A DNA stretch of 64,000 nt, from positions 3,472,001-3,536,000 of the forward strand of contig NZ_CP063845.1 in the NCBI RefSeq assembly GCF_021018745.1, read 5' to 3'. The DNA comes from Gloeobacter morelensis MG652769 (lineage in GTDB: Bacteria; Cyanobacteriota; Cyanobacteriia; Gloeobacterales; Gloeobacteraceae). The position numbers and the translations under genes were made by a program. The notes beneath the pieces are model-generated. The model was given only the letters and a program-made list of their open reading frames with translations, searched no databases and was not told the origin of the DNA. Positions within the stretch are counted from its first letter, which is position 1. Each line of letters opens with the position of its first letter. Shown here one piece after another: positions 8,521 through 19,137 of the stretch.

Positions 8521-9306
8521 AGCGGTCCCGAGCGCAATCACCAGCGGACACCCCAACCGGGGGTGGCGCAAGACCAGCGTCTGCAAGCCAAAACCCGTCT
8601 CGATCCATTCCGGAGTCAGAACGGTGTCGGGTGCGCCGACACCGAGCAATTTTCCGTCTTTCAGCAGCGCCAGGCGATCCGCGTATTGGGCCGCCAGGTT
8701 GAGATCGTGGAGGACGCTCACCACGGCCGCCCCTCGGCGGGCAAAGTCCCGCGCCATGGCCAGAGTGCCGTGCTGGTGGGTGAGATCGAGGCTCGCGGTC
8801 GGTTCGTCAAGTAGCAGGTAGCGGGGCGAATCGGGGGGTGCTTCCCAGATCTGTGCCAGGACGCGGGCCAGTTGCACCCGTTGCTTTTCGCCTCCCGAGA
8901 GCGTCGGATAAAGCCGTTCGGCCAGGTGAGCGACCCCGGCCGCCGCCATCGCCTCGCGGGCGATTTGCCGGTCGCGCTCCCCTTCAAGGCCGCGGCTGTG
9001 GGGCGTGCGGCCCATCAACACCACCTCGAACACCCGAAAAGCAAAAGCCAACGTCGAACTCTGGGGCAGGACGGCGCGCACGCAGGCCCGCGCGCGGGCG
9101 GGCCAATCCGCCAGGGGTTTGCCCGCCATCGAGACGCCGCCCCGCGTGGGCTGAATTTCACCCGCGAGGGTCTTGAGCAACGTCGATTTGCCGGCGCCGT
9201 TGGGGCCGATGATAGCGATCACCTCGCCAGGAATAGCTTCCAGGCTCACCTGCTCCAGCAGCCACCGCCCAGCCAGGTGCACACCGACTCCCTCGGCCCT
9301 TAGCAT
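8479..9306 (-). CDS. hmuV: Haemin ABC importer ATP-binding protein HmuV
   Basis: The 275-residue ABC ATPase has Walker A GPNGAGKST, signature LSGGEKQRVQLARVL, Walker B YLLLDEPTASLD and the H-loop in VVSVLHDLNLA. It powers periplasm-to-cytoplasm haem import with HmuU. I start it at ATG 9306, which overlaps the hmuU stop (TGATG); a longer in-frame extension into hmuU is unlikely. It is the last gene of hmuTUV, and its 3' end overlaps the convergent Uma2 gene by 42 bp. The same family includes BtuD and FepC; the haem call rests mainly on the HmuT partner. Confidence 0.9.
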   Translation of the reverse strand: MLRAEGVGVHLAGRWLLEQVSLEAIPGEVIAIIGPNGAGKSTLLKTLAGEIQPTRGGVSMAGKPLADWPARARACVRAVLPQSSTLAFAFRVFEVVLMGRTPHSRGLEGERDRQIAREAMAAAGVAHLAERLYPTLSGGEKQRVQLARVLAQIWEAPPDSPRYLLLDEPTASLDLTHQHGTLAMARDFARRGAAVVSVLHDLNLAAQYADRLALLKDGKLLGVGAPDTVLTPEWIETGFGLQTLVLRHPRLGCPLVIALGTASVLQPGEQLAHGE

Positions 9307-10373
9307 CAGCCCCACCCCCGCGAGCGATCCCGCAGCAGCAGCCACAAAAAGAAGGGCGCCCCGAGGGCGGCGGTAAGAATGCCGATGGGCAACTCCGCCG
9401 GGGCGACGATGGTCCGGCACAGCCAGTCCGCTCCGATGAGCAGCGCCGCCCCCAGTAAGCTCGCATCGATGAGCAAATGGCGGTGGTCCGGTCCCGACCA
9501 GAGCCTCAACAGGTGCGGCACGGCCAGACCGACAAAGCCGATGATCCCCGAGATAGAGACCGCCGCGCCGACCGCGAGGGCCGCAAGCACGATCGCCGCC
9601 GCCTTCACCCGCTCGCTGTCGATCCCCAGGTGGCCCGCCTCCGCTTCGCCGAGCAAAAAGGCATTCAAAGGCCGGGCGAGGGTCGGCAGCAGCACGATGG
9701 CGGCGAGTAGCGGCGGGGCTACCCCAGCCAGTGCCTCCCAGGTGGCCCCGCCGAGGCTGCCCAGGCTCCAGAAAGTGATACTGCGCAGTTGGGCGTCGGT
9801 GGCGACAAAGGTCAACAGCCCCGTGCCCGCCCCCGCCAGAGCGTTGACGGCAATCCCGGCCAGCAACATCGTGGCCACGCTGGTGCGCCCCTCTGCGCTC
9901 GCAAGACGATAGACCAGCAGTGTCGTGACCAGTCCCCCCACAAAGGCGGCAACCGGCAGGGTAAACGGCCCCGCAAGGCCCCCGGTTCCCAGGACGATCG
10001 CTCCCACCGCCGCGAGCGCCGCACCGCTTGAGACGCCGATGAGCCCGGGATCGGCGAGGGGGTTGCGAAACAGGCCCTGCATCGCTGCCCCGGCCACCGC
10101 CAGCGCCGCGCCTACCAGCGCCCCGAGCAGCACCCGCGGCAGCCGCACGGCGAGCAGCACCGCCTCCTGCTGCGGTTCGAACGCCCAGGGCAGAGCCACA
10201 CCGATTTGCCCTGCCAGGATCGCCCCCACCTGGGTGGGGGCGATGGCTACTGCCCCATTGCCGACGGCAAAGAGCACCAGAGCGACGAGCAGCCCCACCA
10301 GACCCAGGCGCGTCGCTGCGGTGCGCAGTGCCCGACTGGCGCCCTTGGCAGGCAAAAACCCGGCCTTGCTCAC
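9306..10373 (-). CDS. hmuU: Haemin ABC importer permease HmuU (FecCD family)
   Basis: This 355-residue FecCD-type permease has about ten membrane helices. Family segments include AVRLPRVLLGALVGAALAV, MQGLFRNPLADPGLIGVSSG, TFWSLGSLGGA and ISGIIGFVGLAVPHLLRL. It forms the inner-membrane channel for haem, or possibly another tetrapyrrole or siderophore. It starts at GTG 10373, overlapping the hmuT stop by four bases, and its own stop overlaps the hmuV start. Confidence 0.92.
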   Translation of the reverse strand: MSKAGFLPAKGASRALRTAATRLGLVGLLVALVLFAVGNGAVAIAPTQVGAILAGQIGVALPWAFEPQQEAVLLAVRLPRVLLGALVGAALAVAGAAMQGLFRNPLADPGLIGVSSGAALAAVGAIVLGTGGLAGPFTLPVAAFVGGLVTTLLVYRLASAEGRTSVATMLLAGIAVNALAGAGTGLLTFVATDAQLRSITFWSLGSLGGATWEALAGVAPPLLAAIVLLPTLARPLNAFLLGEAEAGHLGIDSERVKAAAIVLAALAVGAAVSISGIIGFVGLAVPHLLRLWSGPDHRHLLIDASLLGAALLIGADWLCRTIVAPAELPIGILTAALGAPFFLWLLLRDRSRGWG

Positions 10374-11260
10374 ACCTTCGCCCCCGCCGGAGCCGGGGAT
10401 CGCAGCTGCCGGCTCAGATCGCGCACGGCCTGAGCGAGGCGCGGCCCGAAGCCCAATAGGTATAGATCGTCCATCGCCACCACCCGCTTGTTTTTGAGCG
10501 CAGGGGTGAGCGCCAGTCCCGGCAGTTGGGCAAGACCATCGATGCCCCCGACGCTTGCCAATCCCGCCGTAGGGACCAGCACGACATCGGGAGCCGCCGC
10601 CACCGCCGCCTCGGCGGTGAGGGGCTTGTAGCCTTCGTAGCCGTCCACAGCATTGGTGGCCCCCGCCAGAGTGAGCATCGCAGCGGCAGCGTTATCCCGT
10701 CCGGCCACCATCAGCGTGTTCGCCCCTCGTGCGTACAAAAAGAGCACCCTGGGCCGGACGCGCTGCTGGGCGACCTCGCCCCGGGCAGCCGCCAGGTCTT
10801 TGCGCAATCCGGCAACCAGCGCTTCGCCGCGCTCGGTGCGGCCCACCGCCTTTGCGACCGCCCGGATCTTTGCCTCTACACCCGCCGGGGTGTGCTCACT
10901 GCTGGGAACGACGACAAGCTTGACCCCCGCCGCTTTGAGCTGGTCGAGGGCAGCGGGCGGGCCTGCTTCTTCAGTCGCTAAAATCAGCGTGGGTTTGAGC
11001 GAAAGCACCCCTTCGGCGGACACCTGGCGCTGATAGCCCACCTGGGGCAAACGGGCCGCCGCCGCAGGATAGGTGCTCGAAGTGTCAACGCCCACCAGCT
11101 GTGCACCGGCATCGAGCGCGTAGACGATCTCGGTGATCGATCCACCCAGGGCCACGAGCCGGGATGCGGAAGGCTTCTCAGCCGCCCGACCAGCGCAAAC
11201 CATAGCCAGCAGGGCCAGCAACGCGAAGCCCAACCCCTTCCAGGTCGGCATTTTCCCCAT
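10370..11260 (-). CDS. hmuT: Periplasmic haemin-binding protein HmuT
   Basis: The 296-residue substrate-binding protein has an N-terminal signal segment (GLGFALLALLAMVCAGRAA). HmuT landmarks are SITEIVYALDAGAQLVGVD, STYPAAAARLPQVGY, LSLKPTLILATEEAGPP, EGYKPLTAEA and DDLYLLGFGPR. It delivers haem from the periplasm to HmuU. The pattern matches HmuT/ShuT better than the B12 protein BtuF. GGAGG lies eight bases ahead of ATG 11260. It heads the three-gene operon hmuT-hmuU-hmuV. The pattern of overlapping stops and starts indicates coupled translation. Confidence 0.9.
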   Translation of the reverse strand: MGKMPTWKGLGFALLALLAMVCAGRAAEKPSASRLVALGGSITEIVYALDAGAQLVGVDTSSTYPAAAARLPQVGYQRQVSAEGVLSLKPTLILATEEAGPPAALDQLKAAGVKLVVVPSSEHTPAGVEAKIRAVAKAVGRTERGEALVAGLRKDLAAARGEVAQQRVRPRVLFLYARGANTLMVAGRDNAAAAMLTLAGATNAVDGYEGYKPLTAEAAVAAAPDVVLVPTAGLASVGGIDGLAQLPGLALTPALKNKRVVAMDDLYLLGFGPRLAQAVRDLSRQLRSPAPAGAKV

Positions 11261-11309
11261 CGAGTAACCTCCACCCGCGCCGACCCGCTTCGAGGGGTCG
11301 CTATCGTGC

Positions 11310-11337
11310 AGCGTAACCTATCAGGAATCAATGTCAA
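11310..11337 (-). promoter_or_regulatory. Candidate sigma-70 promoter for hmuTUV
   Basis: On the minus strand TTGACA (11337-11332) is followed after 16 bases by TACGCT (11315-11310), about 50 bases ahead of hmuT. TTGATTCCTGATAGG between them is the only part that faintly resembles an iron-regulator site. Called by consensus only. Confidence 0.4.
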
Positions 11338-11524
11338 CTAGGGGGGCGGCCTTGCCACCTTGCTGAGGCGCAGGCACTTCCAGGAAGAATCGGCACGAGC
11401 CGCTGTGCAGCTAAAAACAGTTGCAACCGTTCCGATTTGCTTGCGTTGCGCGGTCCTGGGAATCGCCCCTTGAATTTTGGTACCCTGGGGCAAAATTACT
11501 TTTGTCGTCGAGGTTCCAGGGGCC

Positions 11525-13527
<2,003 letters not shown>

Positions 13528-13528
<1 letters not shown>

Positions 13529-14440
13529 AGCTGATTCGTAAAGTTGTTAAGCAGTTGTCAGCGTAGGCTGAGCAGCGGTCAATCTTCGCAGGACCAGCCG
13601 AATATTTGCCAGATAGATCATCGACTCACTGCTCTGCGGCCACTGCTCGTAGTCTTTACTTAAACGCCTTTCGTGCAGCAACCATCCGCAGGTGCGTTCG
13701 ATAATCCAACGCTTGAACTGGGGCAAAAATCCCTTGCGTTTCGGCTCAGGCTGGCTCACTTCCACCTCCCAACCACACACATTTTTGACCGCTTCCCCGA
13801 GCGGACCTGTGTAACCTTGATCCACCAGGATCTTCTTCAGGCGCGGCAGTCTGCCCTTCATGCTCATGGCCAGAGCAGCTAACCCTTGCCGGTCGCCTGA
13901 GTTCGCCGCTGCCACGAACACCTTCCAGATGAAGCCTAGAGTATCGACCATCAACTGACGCTTGCGACCTTTGACTTTCTTGTTGCCGTCGAAGCCTGTA
14001 GCGACCCCCCTTTTTCGGCTGTCTTCACCGACTGGCTATCGACAATGCTCAGGCTGGGTTGGGGATCTCGGCCCGCGGCTTGGCGGGCCTTGGCATTCAG
14101 GCGGGCATTGATCACCTGCCAATGTCCATCTTTGTTCCACTGGTCATAGTCGGTGTAGACCGTGGTGTAGGGGGGCAGGTCCTGGGGCATCATCTCCCAT
14201 TGAATGCCGGTATGCAGCACATAGATGATGGCGTTGACGACCTCGCGCAAATCAACAGAACGTGGTCGGCCAGCGGGTTTGGCTTTTGGCAGCAGGGGTT
14301 CGAGAATGGCCCATTGCTCGTCGGTCAGGTCTGTCTTGTAAGGTTTGCGGCTCAGGGGCTGAGTCCAGTCTGGCTGCCAGCAAGGTAGCGCAAACGTACT
14401 GACTGGACACATTTTCTTCACACTCTTTACGAATTAGCTC
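13528..14440. mobile_element. IS5-type insertion sequence, about 0.9 kb
   Basis: Near-perfect terminal inverted repeats bound this element: GAGCTGATTCGTAAAG at the left and the reverse complement of GAGCTAATTCGTAAAG at the right (15 of 16 match). Between them is a leftward DDE transposase in two frames. The left end falls on the stop codon of the upstream peptidase. Flanks read CTTAG on the left and CTGAG on the right, so no exact target duplication is visible. The precise outer base is uncertain by one or two positions. Confidence 0.88.
13547..14421 (-). CDS. IS5 family transposase encoded in two frames
   Basis: Frame one (GTG 14421 to the stop at 13951) carries the DUF4096-type start YKTDLTDEQWAILEPLLP and the first catalytic Asp in SIVDSQSVKTAEKGG. 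Frame two, ending at 13547, continues with VATGFDGNKKVKGRKRQ, the second Asp in KILVDQGYTG and the final Glu in SSESMIYLANIRLVL. The frames join by a -1 shift at a run of five A and six G near 14008-14018. Together they give an intact DDE enzyme of about 285 residues. The shift may be programmed, as in related elements with two frames, or an inactivating mutation. Confidence 0.85.
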
Positions 14441-14646
14441 TGAGCAAGTGTTGGTAGAATAGAGGCAACATAATTTGGATATGGGGGTTTGCCCACAGTG
14501 GCAAGCCCTTCTTCTTTAGGTTACAGGCATCAAAGCAAGACGCTGCAGGCGTTCCAGCCTTTCTGTCACCCCGTCAAGCACTCATCAGTCCGATTGTGTG
14601 GCCAGGTATCCCCAGTCTGTTGGCAGTCGGCAATTTCACCGAGTTG

Positions 14647-14961
14647 ATGCTTTGGAATCGAGCGTACCTCAAGCACGATGTTGAGTTAGCCGCACTTGAA
14701 CTTGGATCGGGCAGATTCACCGGCAAGAGTGAAGAATTGCTTCGCTCGATTGCCCCCCAAGCAAAGTTTCGGCGTGTAAGCCCGCTCCCAGTCTTGGTAT
14801 GTGCAATTGGGGTAGTTGCTGTCTGCCTCGTAATGTTCGAGGTCTTCCTGCCGGGGCCAGTCCTCGCAGACAGGCTCTCTGCCTTGATCCTGTGTGTTTG
14901 GTTGGGGCTTGCCATCGGTCTCGCAGCGATTGGCTTGGGCACGCACAGTGCAAAGACATAG
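14647..14961 (+). CDS. Small hypothetical membrane protein
   Basis: This frame encodes 104 residues from ATG 14647; GTG 14596 would add 17, and the frame is open back to 14458. A polar N-terminal part is followed by two hydrophobic segments, LPVLVCAIGVVAVCLVMFEVF and LSALILCVWLGLAIGLAAIGLG, consistent with a two-span membrane protein. I do not recognise a family. It lies just right of the insertion sequence, and the open upstream frame without a good start raises the chance that its beginning was lost. The opposite strand frame is rich in Ser/Arg and looks like a shadow. Confidence 0.45.
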   Translation: MLWNRAYLKHDVELAALELGSGRFTGKSEELLRSIAPQAKFRRVSPLPVLVCAIGVVAVCLVMFEVFLPGPVLADRLSALILCVWLGLAIGLAAIGLGTHSAKT

Positions 14962-15008
14962 CACCGATGTTTCCAACAGCTTAAGCGTCGATGAGCGCGC
15001 TGGCCCAC

Positions 15009-16046
15009 TCAGCAATGGCCTGGTCTGAGGGCGTCCTGCACTGCGCCGTCATAAACTTTGGCGTTGAACCAGTTCGGGTAAATGGCCAAAGGTTCGGTCA
15101 ACTCGTCGAGGCCGCGGATCTCCTCAGCGGTGAGCACCAGATCGGCGGTTCCCAGGTTGTCGGCCAACTGGCTTTCGCGGCTGGCACCCACCAGGATCGA
15201 GGCGACGTGCGGGCGCGAGAGCAACCAGGCGAGCGCTACCTGGGCGGGGGTAGCACCGTGCACCGCCGCAATTTCTCGAAGTGCATCGACCACGGCGTAG
15301 CCACGCTCGCGATCAAAAGGTAAAAAGTCGAAGCCGGTGAGCCGCCCGCCGCCCCCTTCCGGGTCCTCGCGGGTGTACTTGCCGCTCAAGAAGCCGCCCG
15401 CCAGGGGACTCCAGACGGTGATCCCCACCCCGGCATCCAGGGCGAAGGGCACTACCTCGTGCTCCAGATCGCGCCCGACCAGCGAGTAGTACATCTCGTT
15501 GGCCCGAAAGCGCTCCCAGCCGTGCTCGCGCTGCAGGCCGACCGCCTTTGCCGCCAGCCACGCCGGCCAGTTGGAGTACCCCACATAGCGCACCTTGCCC
15601 TGGCGCACCAGAAAGTCCAGCGCTTCAAGGGTTTCTTCCAGCGGTGTGTACGGGTCGATCCGGTGAACGAGGTAGACATCGATGTAGTCAGTACCCAACC
15701 GCCGGAGGCTGCCCTCGGCGGAAGCCAGGATATGGCGGCGCGACAGACCGGCGTGGACCAGCGCCTCGCCTGTGCGCATGCCGACTTTGGTGGCGATGGC
15801 CACATCCTGTCTGTGGCTGCCCAGGGCCTTGCCCAGCATGGCTTCGGACTGGCCCCCCGCGTAGGCGTCGGCGGTGTTAAAAAAATTGATTCCGGCGTCG
15901 AGGGCCTGGGCGACCAGCCGAGCCGCCCCATCTTGATCCACCTTGTAGACCGAGGCAAAAGCCCCCTCGCCCGAGCCGAAGGTCATCGCCCCAAAGGCAA
16001 GTCTAGAAACGATAAGCCCCGTGTCGCCCAGGCGGGTGTACTGCAC
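15009..16046 (-). CDS. Aldo/keto reductase
   Basis: The 345-residue cytosolic NADPH-dependent oxidoreductase starts at GTG 16046, with GAGG upstream. Landmarks are LGDTGLIVSRLAFGAMTFG, FFNTADAYAGGQSE with catalytic Asp and Tyr, IATKVG with Lys, VYLVHRID with His, and the cofactor-binding end ILVGASRESQLADNL. It resembles the YajO/Tas-like group of general aldo/keto reductases. Substrate is not predictable. It converges with the small membrane protein gene and is separated from the next leftward gene by about 170 bases. Confidence 0.93.
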   Translation of the reverse strand: MQYTRLGDTGLIVSRLAFGAMTFGSGEGAFASVYKVDQDGAARLVAQALDAGINFFNTADAYAGGQSEAMLGKALGSHRQDVAIATKVGMRTGEALVHAGLSRRHILASAEGSLRRLGTDYIDVYLVHRIDPYTPLEETLEALDFLVRQGKVRYVGYSNWPAWLAAKAVGLQREHGWERFRANEMYYSLVGRDLEHEVVPFALDAGVGITVWSPLAGGFLSGKYTREDPEGGGGRLTGFDFLPFDRERGYAVVDALREIAAVHGATPAQVALAWLLSRPHVASILVGASRESQLADNLGTADLVLTAEEIRGLDELTEPLAIYPNWFNAKVYDGAVQDALRPGHC

Positions 16047-16213
16047 GGCTGTGTTCCCTCGGTATGATGGTGCCCCTAGCCTAGCCTCGGCCGAAAACGA
16101 GAAGCCACTGGCGTGCAACCCATCGTTCCCGGTCGAGCGCATCACAGTCGATATTCTTCAAGGCGAAAGCCGCATCCCAATCGCCGCGTGAGTGCGGCCC
16201 CGCCGGAACCGCT

Positions 16214-17854
16214 CTAGCGGCGCATCAGCACGTAGTAATTGAGATCTCTTTTGCAGTGGTTGAGCCAGGGTTGCGGCTCGCCGCGCAACCACCTCCAGAC
16301 CGCCTGCAAATCCCAGGGATTCCAGGGAAAGGTGCGGGGACTGCCGGTGCGAAAGAGCAGCCGGTAGTCCTGCGTGGTCCGCCCGTCGCAGGGGCCGTCG
16401 TCGTCGGCAAGCAGGGCGTCTTTGCGAAATTCGACCAGAGGACCGTAGAAGGCCGTGGGCAGCAGCACCAGATAGTCGCCGGAAGTGAGGGCGGTGGCTT
16501 GCGGGGAGCGAAAGACGCTGTAGGGCGAATAGGGATCGACCACCGACAGGTTGTAGCGGCTGTCGGCAGGCGCGTCGGAGCGCAGGTCGAACTGCCGCTC
16601 TGAAAGCCCCCGCGACTTCAAGAAGCGGGCAAAGCTCAGGTAAGCCTCGAAGCCGCTGTTGCGGTTGGTGTTCAGGTAGATGTTGGCCCGCCTGTTCGGG
16701 TGGCGGCGGATGTCCTGAACCAGGTAATCGAGCGCCAGGTTGTAGTTGATGGGCACGTAGCGCAGCCGGTTGATCTGCGCCAGCGAGTTAGGAAAGATGG
16801 ACGCGAAGCGGTTGGCAGGATCGGCAAAGGCGAAGTAGACCGCCGCCCCCACCCCCATCGCCACCCCCACCGGCAGCAGCGGCGAGGCTTTGATCCGCCG
16901 CAATTCGTCCAGATAAAACAACCACGCCGGGAGCGCGAATACGTAGGTGGGCAGCAGGTAGTACTGGGCGGTGATGCCGAGATAGAAGAAGACTGCGACA
17001 TAGACGAGGGCCGCACCCAGCAGCGGGTCGTAGAGCGGGTGGAGCGGCCGTTTGGCGGCTAGAAGCTGATAGGCCCGCAGCAACACCGCCGGAATCAGAC
17101 ACAAAGGCAGCAGCGGCTCCCAGGTCAAAAAGTATCCGAAAGTCTGATCGAGGCTCTGGGCACCACGGATCTCGGCATAATTGGCACCGCCCCGGCCCGC
17201 CAAGGCAAAGTAGACAGTACCGTAGATCGCCGCACTGAGCACCAGCAGGCCGTCGAGCACCCGGACCCGCACCGGCGAAGCTTTCCAGCCCAGCAACAGG
17301 TGACCCAGCCCAAAGCCCCCCAACATCAAGAACCCCGGTTCTTTGTGATAGAGGGCCAGGTTCGCAGCCACTAGGGCGACGACGCCTACCAACCACCTGG
17401 GGCGATCGAGAAAGTGCAGGTAGGCCAGCAGAAATACGGCAAACCAGAAGATTTCACCGCGCTCGGGAACCAATAGCCGGAACCAGGCCTGGAAAAATCC
17501 GTAGGTTGTGATGGCAAGAGCGACCAGGGCGAAGCACAAGGCCCGGCTGCCATTCACCCGCCTGAGCAGCAGATAGAACACCAGGGCGAACAGCACCAGT
17601 TCGACAGCGTTAAACAGGTAATAGAACCCCGGGGTCGGTGGCAGAATTTGTGCCACCAGGTTGTACTCCCAGCCATTGAGCGGATAGAACCGGCCGCCCC
17701 CCATGAACGTGGTAAACGGCAACCACTTGCCCCTTTGGACCGTGTCGAGCAGGTAGTAATCGTCGTTAGGGCCAAACTGCGGATCGGCGAGCAAAACCCC
17801 GACGTGTACCACCAGCAGGAGCGCGAAGGCTCCCCTGATCACCCATGCACGCAT
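16214..17854 (-). CDS. Multi-spanning membrane protein, glycosyltransferase-like
   Basis: This 546-residue protein starts at ATG 17854 with GGAGG six bases upstream. It has an N-terminal membrane anchor (VIRGAFALLLVVHVGVLL), a first loop with GPNDDYYLLDTVQRG, and about ten further hydrophobic helices. It ends in a soluble C-terminal domain of about 150 residues containing YLNTNRNSG. The acidic pair in the first loop and the helix count resemble lipid-linked-sugar glycosyltransferases (GT-C fold), but I see no decisive family signature. Function therefore stays open. The gene is monocistronic. Confidence 0.75.
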   Translation of the reverse strand: MRAWVIRGAFALLLVVHVGVLLADPQFGPNDDYYLLDTVQRGKWLPFTTFMGGGRFYPLNGWEYNLVAQILPPTPGFYYLFNAVELVLFALVFYLLLRRVNGSRALCFALVALAITTYGFFQAWFRLLVPERGEIFWFAVFLLAYLHFLDRPRWLVGVVALVAANLALYHKEPGFLMLGGFGLGHLLLGWKASPVRVRVLDGLLVLSAAIYGTVYFALAGRGGANYAEIRGAQSLDQTFGYFLTWEPLLPLCLIPAVLLRAYQLLAAKRPLHPLYDPLLGAALVYVAVFFYLGITAQYYLLPTYVFALPAWLFYLDELRRIKASPLLPVGVAMGVGAAVYFAFADPANRFASIFPNSLAQINRLRYVPINYNLALDYLVQDIRRHPNRRANIYLNTNRNSGFEAYLSFARFLKSRGLSERQFDLRSDAPADSRYNLSVVDPYSPYSVFRSPQATALTSGDYLVLLPTAFYGPLVEFRKDALLADDDGPCDGRTTQDYRLLFRTGSPRTFPWNPWDLQAVWRWLRGEPQPWLNHCKRDLNYYVLMRR

Positions 17855-18064
17855 TCGCCTCCGCGCCGGACGCCATCGCTGCACGGCATCCGCGGCTCTA
17901 TCCTGCCACCGCGTCCCCTGGGCCGCATCGGCTTTACCCCCGATCGAGGACCATCGCCCCGGCTCGCCGGTGGGCTTCAACCCGTAGCAGGTAGTTATCG
18001 CTACTGCCTCGCAATGTCGCCTCTGACACCATGAACCACAGAGCATTCGCCCAGTGAAGCCTCC

Positions 18065-19132
18065 ATGACTACCCGTTTTTCGCCGACATCCGCCCGGCTG
18101 GGCCTGCCCGGGCGCTACTACACCGACCCCGACTGCTACCAGCGCGAACTGAAGACCGTCTGGCGTTCCACCTGGCAGTGGGTTGGACGGCTCGAAGATC
18201 TGGCCGGTCCCGGCGATTATCTGACGACGATCCTGGGTGAGGAACCCATCTTCGTGGTCAAAAACGCCGAGGGCGAGCTTCTGGCGATGCACAACGTCTG
18301 CCCGCACCGGGGGGCGCGGCTGCTGCCTGAGAAGCAAGGCAGCTGCAAGTTTTTGCAATGCCCCTACCACGCCTGGACGTTCGACCTCGAAGGCAAGTTG
18401 CTGGCCGTCTCCCAACCCAAATGGTTTCCGGATCTCGACAAATCGGGCGTCCGGCTTGCCAGGGCGCGGGTAGACAGTTGGGGTGGCTTCGTGTTCGTCA
18501 ATCCCGACCCGGAAGGGGAGTCCCTCGCCGAGTACCTGGCGGGTTATCCCGAGTACCTGGGCGGCTGGCCGCACCGGTGGGAGGAACTGCGGGAGGTGGC
18601 CCGCACGGTTTACGAGGAACCGATCAACTGGAAATTTATCGTCGAGAACTATGTCGAGGACTACCACTTTGCCACCGCCCACGCGGGGAGCCTGGTGCCT
18701 TTGTTCGACGTGCAGAATATCCGCACCACCCCCACCGGTCGCCACGTCCCGATTCTGGTGCCCTACACGCCCGAGCCGCCCGCAGACCCGGCCTTCCTCA
18801 AGCATTGGGAAGCGGACGTGCCTTCATACCAGGGCTTCATCTTTCCCAACCTGATGATCAACACCGGCAAGAACGGCTGCTCGGTGTGGCGGGTAACGGC
18901 TTTGGACCCGGAGCGCTCGCGCCTGGAGACGGTCACCTACCAGACCCCCGCCCAGTACGCCGCCGATCCTTACGTTCCCGAATCCTGGCAGCAGGTGATG
19001 GAGGAAGACTTCTCCGTCTGCCGCCTGCTGCAGCGGGGAGTCGGCTCGCGGGCCTATCAGGTGCGTGCCCTGGCAGGTGAGCACGAACTGGGCGTCGCTC
19101 ACTTCCATCAGGTGCTGGCCCAGTATTTCTAG
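18065..19132 (+). CDS. Rieske-type aromatic ring-hydroxylating oxygenase, alpha subunit
   Basis: The 355-residue oxygenase has a Rieske [2Fe-2S] domain with ligands Cys79 and His81 (NVCPHRGARLL) and Cys99 and His102 (QCPYHAW). The catalytic non-haem iron motif is in ENYVEDYHFATAH. It oxidises an aromatic or quaternary-amine-type substrate using electrons from a separate reductase, which is not encoded nearby. The length is slightly shorter than classic dioxygenase alpha subunits (about 430) but normal for single-component Rieske oxygenases. It converges with the NHL-repeat gene with only five bases between stops. Confidence 0.92.
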   Translation: MTTRFSPTSARLGLPGRYYTDPDCYQRELKTVWRSTWQWVGRLEDLAGPGDYLTTILGEEPIFVVKNAEGELLAMHNVCPHRGARLLPEKQGSCKFLQCPYHAWTFDLEGKLLAVSQPKWFPDLDKSGVRLARARVDSWGGFVFVNPDPEGESLAEYLAGYPEYLGGWPHRWEELREVARTVYEEPINWKFIVENYVEDYHFATAHAGSLVPLFDVQNIRTTPTGRHVPILVPYTPEPPADPAFLKHWEADVPSYQGFIFPNLMINTGKNGCSVWRVTALDPERSRLETVTYQTPAQYAADPYVPESWQQVMEEDFSVCRLLQRGVGSRAYQVRALAGEHELGVAHFHQVLAQYF

Positions 19133-19137
19133 GGCGC

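Noticed and set aside
11261-11524. Cobalamin riboswitch ahead of the haem operon or the peptidase
   Set aside because: No B12-box or conserved core was found; the import genes match HmuTUV better than BtuFCD.
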